Positions 5,641 through 8,481 of a stretch of 8,481 nucleotides of DNA are shown piece by piece. Both the position numbers and the translations under genes were made by a program. The notes beneath the pieces were generated by a model that saw only the letters and a program-made list of their open reading frames with translations, was not told the origin of the DNA and made no database searches. Position 1 is the stretch's first letter. The number at the start of each line of letters is the position of its first letter. The stretch is from assembly GCA_016209785.1 (NCBI GenBank), contig JACQVM010000176.1:1-8481 (forward strand), in the 5' to 3' direction. The stretch is from Candidatus Melainabacteria bacterium (GTDB lineage: Bacteria; Cyanobacteriota; Vampirovibrionia; Obscuribacterales; Obscuribacteraceae).

Positions 5641-7845
5641 ATGAAGGGCTCTATGATTTTATGGGTACTTATCTTTCTTGGTGCCCTGGTCCAGATTGTT
5701 TTACCGGCGGCCATGGCGTCCAATCTTCCAGCCAACCGTCCTGTAAATGACAAGTGGGCACTGGTCATTGGAATAAGTAAGTTTGCTGATTCTTCGCTCG
5801 ACTTAAAATATTCAGCCAAGGATGCACAAGATTTTTACAATTACCTGATTACTGACGGTCACTTTGCTAAAGACCATGTCAAGCTTCTTATTAACGAAAT
5901 TGCCACTAGAGAACAAGTACTCTCGCAAATTGGTGATACATGGCTGCCAAAAGTAGCTAAGCTAGATGATTTAGTTGTTATTTTCATCTCCAGTCACGGC
6001 AGCCCTTCAGATGTAAACGTAGGTGGTGTCAACTATATCCTGGCACACGATACTAGCAAGTCCAATCTCTATGCTACCGGGATTGCCATGCAGGATCTTT
6101 CGCAAATCCTCAAGAACCGGATTGGCTCAGATCGTCTTGTTCTTATACTAGATGCTTGCCATAGCGGCAACGCTGCAGCTTCTGGGAAAGGCATTTTTCG
6201 CGTGAGTAATGTCAATGTGGATGAGATTGCAGAAGGATCTGGCAAGACGGTTATTTCTTCTAGTGAGCCGGCTCAGATGTCTTGGGAATCTAGCGAATAT
6301 CCCAACGGGGTCTTTACTCACTATCTCATAGATGCTCTTCACCAAAATGGAAGCGATACCAAATTGAGTGATGCTTATAAGTACATGAAGGAAAAAGTTC
6401 AGGAAGAAGTATTAAGAGATAGAGGTGCTATGCAGACACCTCAATTAAGAGGCACTGCAGACAGTACTGCCATAGCAATTGCTATTGTCCCTGAGCATCC
6501 AACAGCACCACCGCCGGGAGTATCAACGGAAGGCCTTCCAAAGGAAGAACAAGCACCTGACAATCAAGCCAATAACAGCAAGTTAGCAATGATCTCGCCG
6601 GCTGAATTGGCTGTCACACAAGCACGTGTATGGGAGACCTACCTGGCAAGCGGGGTGAAGGCACGTAAGGAGGGGCGATATGCGGAAGCTGAGAGAATGC
6701 TCAAGGAATCCATAGGGGAGGCAGAAAAGTTTGGCAGCGATAGTCCTCGCTATGCTGCAAGCTTAAGTGAGCTTGCAGAGCTAGATCGCATAGCTGGCCA
6801 GTATACGGAAGCCGAGTCATTAAATAGAAAGGCTCTGGCTATTCGACAGAAGGCTTTAGGAATGCAAGTTCCAGAGGTAGCGCAAAGCTTGAATAATCTT
6901 GCCCTTTTACTTGAGGACAAAGGGAGATACTCTGAAGCAGAGCCGCTTATGCGTCAGTCACTGGAGATTTGGAAGAAAAAACAAGGGGAAGAAAGTGCTG
7001 AAACAGCAGTGGGTTTGAACAATCTGGCAAGAGATCTCTTTGATATGGGCAAGTACGTAGAAGCTGAGCAACTTGCTCGCCGTAGCCTGGAAATTTCCGA
7101 GAAGGTGCATGGCTTGGAGAGCCCTGAAGTAGCCAGAAGCCTGGTTACACTTGGGCAGCTTTATTTTAAAACCGGCAAATACAATGAAGCAAAAAAGATG
7201 CTGCAGCGCTCGCTAGATATTAGGGAAAGAGAGCATGGTCCGGAGCACCCAGATTTAATAGAGAGCATCAATAGTTTGGCTGAGGTGAGCACTGCTCAGC
7301 GTCGATACGTCGATGCAGAGCCACTTTTGTACAGATCGTTGGCTATAAGTGAGAAGACGCTTGGAGCTGATCATCCTCACGTGGCTGACAGTCTTAATCA
7401 ACTTGCCCTGTTGTATGAGTTGCGATTGAAATACCCACAAGCTGAGTCAAATTATAAACGAGCCTTAGAGATTAGGGAAAAGGCTCTTGGATCTGGACAT
7501 CCTGCTGTAGCTCAGAGCCTGACCAACCTAGCATGGTTGAATTATGCTCAGGAGCAATATCCACAAGCTGACTCGCTTTACCGTCGAGCACAAGCAATTT
7601 CAGAGAAGGCTTTGGAGCCAGACAATCCTAGTGTGGCAACTACGCTGGAGTATTATGTGCACCTGTTGCGTGCCACCAGTCGCAGGAGGCAGGCTACTGA
7701 CCTTCAAGCGAAAGTCAAGGCCATGCGTGCTAAACATGCACTCTCCAATCCAAACGTAAAGCTCAAAACAGATTCGGCAATTTTAAATGCTAGAGCTTAC
7801 GCGCTTAGACAGAAACAGGAGATAGATAAGAAACGCGGCGACTGA
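5641..7845 (+). CDS. Exported caspase-like protease (peptidase C14 / metacaspase type) with extended C-terminal TPR array, paralogue 2
   Basis: A second predicted clan CD cysteine protease, 734 residues. The signal peptide is textbook: Lys2, hydrophobic about 5-22, and A-M-A cleavage near 24-26. The caspase-like domain (about 36-282) starts directly after it, with catalytic His119 (ISSHG) and Cys173 (LDACHSG), metacaspase-type acidic residues Asp61 and Asp171, and SWES at 214-217. It aligns without gaps to paralogue 1, with about 150 of 247 positions identical by my count. A low-complexity linker spans about 283-325. TPRs fill about 329-695: motifs like GRYSEAE recur near 345, 386, 428, 470, 512, 554, 596 and 638, with a degenerate one near 680, nine in all against six in paralogue 1. 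The TPRs are of the kinesin-light-chain kind (A-x-SLNNLA-x-LL, EIREKALG) and probably bind protein partners or substrates. The tail after 695 is basic. It is probably cotranscribed with paralogue 1; targets and activation are unknown. Confidence 0.92.
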   Translation: MKGSMILWVLIFLGALVQIVLPAAMASNLPANRPVNDKWALVIGISKFADSSLDLKYSAKDAQDFYNYLITDGHFAKDHVKLLINEIATREQVLSQIGDTWLPKVAKLDDLVVIFISSHGSPSDVNVGGVNYILAHDTSKSNLYATGIAMQDLSQILKNRIGSDRLVLILDACHSGNAAASGKGIFRVSNVNVDEIAEGSGKTVISSSEPAQMSWESSEYPNGVFTHYLIDALHQNGSDTKLSDAYKYMKEKVQEEVLRDRGAMQTPQLRGTADSTAIAIAIVPEHPTAPPPGVSTEGLPKEEQAPDNQANNSKLAMISPAELAVTQARVWETYLASGVKARKEGRYAEAERMLKESIGEAEKFGSDSPRYAASLSELAELDRIAGQYTEAESLNRKALAIRQKALGMQVPEVAQSLNNLALLLEDKGRYSEAEPLMRQSLEIWKKKQGEESAETAVGLNNLARDLFDMGKYVEAEQLARRSLEISEKVHGLESPEVARSLVTLGQLYFKTGKYNEAKKMLQRSLDIREREHGPEHPDLIESINSLAEVSTAQRRYVDAEPLLYRSLAISEKTLGADHPHVADSLNQLALLYELRLKYPQAESNYKRALEIREKALGSGHPAVAQSLTNLAWLNYAQEQYPQADSLYRRAQAISEKALEPDNPSVATTLEYYVHLLRATSRRRQATDLQAKVKAMRAKHALSNPNVKLKTDSAILNARAYALRQKQEIDKKRGD

Positions 7846-7995
7846 GGATGTAACAAGAACATCAACAGCTAGACTGGAATGGTATTTTAAATCATTCTCG
7901 CATGTCAGGAGGTCTCTGAGATATACTTGAATCGTCAAACTAGTATGTCCGGCTACGATTGCAAGGACACTTTGACTGCTGCAGGAGAACAATCG
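7846..7995 (+). promoter_or_regulatory. Intergenic region upstream of hicBA
   Basis: This 150-bp gap should contain the hicBA promoter. TATACT at 7922-7927 matches the -10 consensus at five of six positions, but no good -35 lies at normal spacing. GAATG (7877-7881) and CATTC (7893-7897) form a weak inverted repeat with an AT-rich centre. AGGAGG at 7907-7912 is a full Shine-Dalgarno with no suitable start 5-10 nt downstream; the next in-frame candidate, TTG 7927, is 14 nt away. No intrinsic terminator for the upstream caspase gene is seen. Confidence 0.35.
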
Positions 7996-8211
7996 ATGCG
8001 CTATACCGTTGTGTTAGAACAGGAATTGGATGGTGGCTACATTGCTAGCGTTCCAGCCTTACCTGGGTGCGTAAGCCAGGGTGATAGCCGTGCAGAGGCT
8101 CTCATTAACATTCGCGAGGCTATCAAACTTTATGTGGATGATTGCCATGCGGCAGGTGATCCTGTTCCGACAGAGGCTGGCAAGGAATTCGTTGACATTG
8201 AGGCTGCATAG
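7996..8211 (+). CDS. hicB: HicB-family antitoxin, short form (71 aa)
   Basis: Antitoxin of a type II toxin-antitoxin module; binds and blocks the HicA toxin in the cytoplasm. The HicB partial RNase-H-like fold is clear: MRYTVVLEQELDGGYIASVP, then ALPGCVSQGDSRAEALINI and a helix ending in LYVDDC. At 71 residues it is the minimal form and lacks the C-terminal ribbon-helix-helix or HTH DNA-binding domain of longer HicB proteins, so autoregulation, if any, must work differently (inference). The start ATG 7996 has AGGAG with 8-nt spacing and places the N-terminus exactly at the domain start; in-frame TTG 7927 and ATG 7945 would add a non-family extension. hicA follows after 8 nt. Antitoxin-first order is the reverse of E. 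coli hicAB but occurs in the family. Confidence 0.9.
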   Translation: MRYTVVLEQELDGGYIASVPALPGCVSQGDSRAEALINIREAIKLYVDDCHAAGDPVPTEAGKEFVDIEAA

Positions 8212-8219
8212 TAATTAGA

Positions 8220-8456
8220 GTGGCTAAAGTCCCTACTGATCTTTCCGGCAGAGAAGTGCGTAGTGCTTTAGAACGTGCTGGCTTTGTGTTTCGTCGTCAG
8301 ACAGGGAGTCATATGATTCTTCGTCGCGACGATTCCCATGTCCGCGTTGTCATCCCTGATCACAAGCAAATTCGCCAGGGTACTCTTCGGCGCATAATAG
8401 CGGACGCGGGTGTTTCCGTTGAACAGTTCCGGTTTTTACAACTGCTTAAATCGTAA
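8220..8456 (+). CDS. hicA: HicA-family toxin (mRNA interferase, 78 aa)
   Basis: Predicted translation-independent mRNA interferase with a double-stranded-RNA-binding-like fold that arrests growth when not bound by HicB. Family features visible are SGREVRSALERAGFVFRRQTG at the N-terminus, catalytic His31 in GSHMILRR, and the C-terminal IPDHKQIRQGTLRRIIADAG. It appears intact and slightly longer than typical members. It starts at GTG 8220 without a recognisable Shine-Dalgarno, 8 nt after the hicB stop. Translation is therefore probably coupled to hicB, which would keep toxin below antitoxin. No terminator is seen in the last 25 nt of the window. Confidence 0.9.
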   Translation: MAKVPTDLSGREVRSALERAGFVFRRQTGSHMILRRDDSHVRVVIPDHKQIRQGTLRRIIADAGVSVEQFRFLQLLKS

Positions 8457-8481
8457 CTGTAGCGGTCCCGTCGATTTAGCG

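Noticed and set aside
7544..7759. Short plus-strand open frame inside the TPR region of paralogue 2
   Set aside because: It is out of frame within a clearly coding repeat array and has no independent signals.
3697..7845. TPR-CHAT craspase of a type III-E CRISPR system
   Set aside because: Domain order is reversed, signal peptides are present, and no CRISPR array or cas gene is visible in the window.
1..8481. tRNA, rRNA, CRISPR array, transposase or phage genes
   Set aside because: No clover-leaf, regularly spaced direct repeats, DDE-type transposase or phage protein was recognised on either strand by reading; a tRNA or repeat finder was not run.

Overview
The window reads as a stretch of bacterial chromosome of moderate GC content, with Shine-Dalgarno sites, TTG/GTG starts and short intergenic gaps. 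The organism cannot be fixed from the sequence. Exported caspase-plus-TPR proteins with kinesin-light-chain-type 42-residue repeats are common in Cyanobacteria and their non-photosynthetic sister lineages (Melainabacteria/Vampirovibrionia, e.g. Obscuribacterales), so that group is my tentative guess by inference.

Layout. Positions 1-810 (minus) hold the N-terminal 270 codons of alanine dehydrogenase (ald), running off the left edge. It is divergent from an acetyl-CoA acetyltransferase (thiolase) at 953-2131 (plus). Two small minus-strand genes of unknown function follow: an exported 104-residue protein (2126-2440), whose stop codon lies inside the end of the thiolase gene, and a 125-residue protein (2675-3052). 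Between them is a GC-rich, hairpin-dense element (2563-2671) that, read on the minus strand, ends in a terminator-like hairpin and T-rich tract. Next comes a half-size TauE/SafE-type membrane protein (3226-3585) with a reasonable promoter, followed by a 9-bp perfect inverted repeat enclosing a second stem.

The core of the window is a tandem pair of paralogues (3697-5604 and 5641-7845). Each has an N-terminal signal peptide, a caspase/metacaspase-like domain with an intact His/Cys dyad, a low-complexity linker and a C-terminal TPR array. The protease domains align without gaps at about 61% identity by my count. The TPR arrays differ by three 42-residue units, and only the first protein has a Pro/Lys/Ala-rich segment before the protease domain. 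The predicted S1 pocket looks metacaspase-like (basic P1) rather than animal-caspase-like (Asp P1).

The right end carries a compact HicB-HicA toxin-antitoxin pair (7996-8211 and 8220-8456), antitoxin gene first.

The left genes are metabolic: ald links alanine to pyruvate, and the thiolase condenses or cleaves acetoacetyl-CoA. The caspase pair is probably one operon acting outside the cytoplasm. Its adjacency to hicBA suggests accessory DNA but does not prove a joint function. No rRNA, tRNA, CRISPR array, transposase or phage gene is visible.
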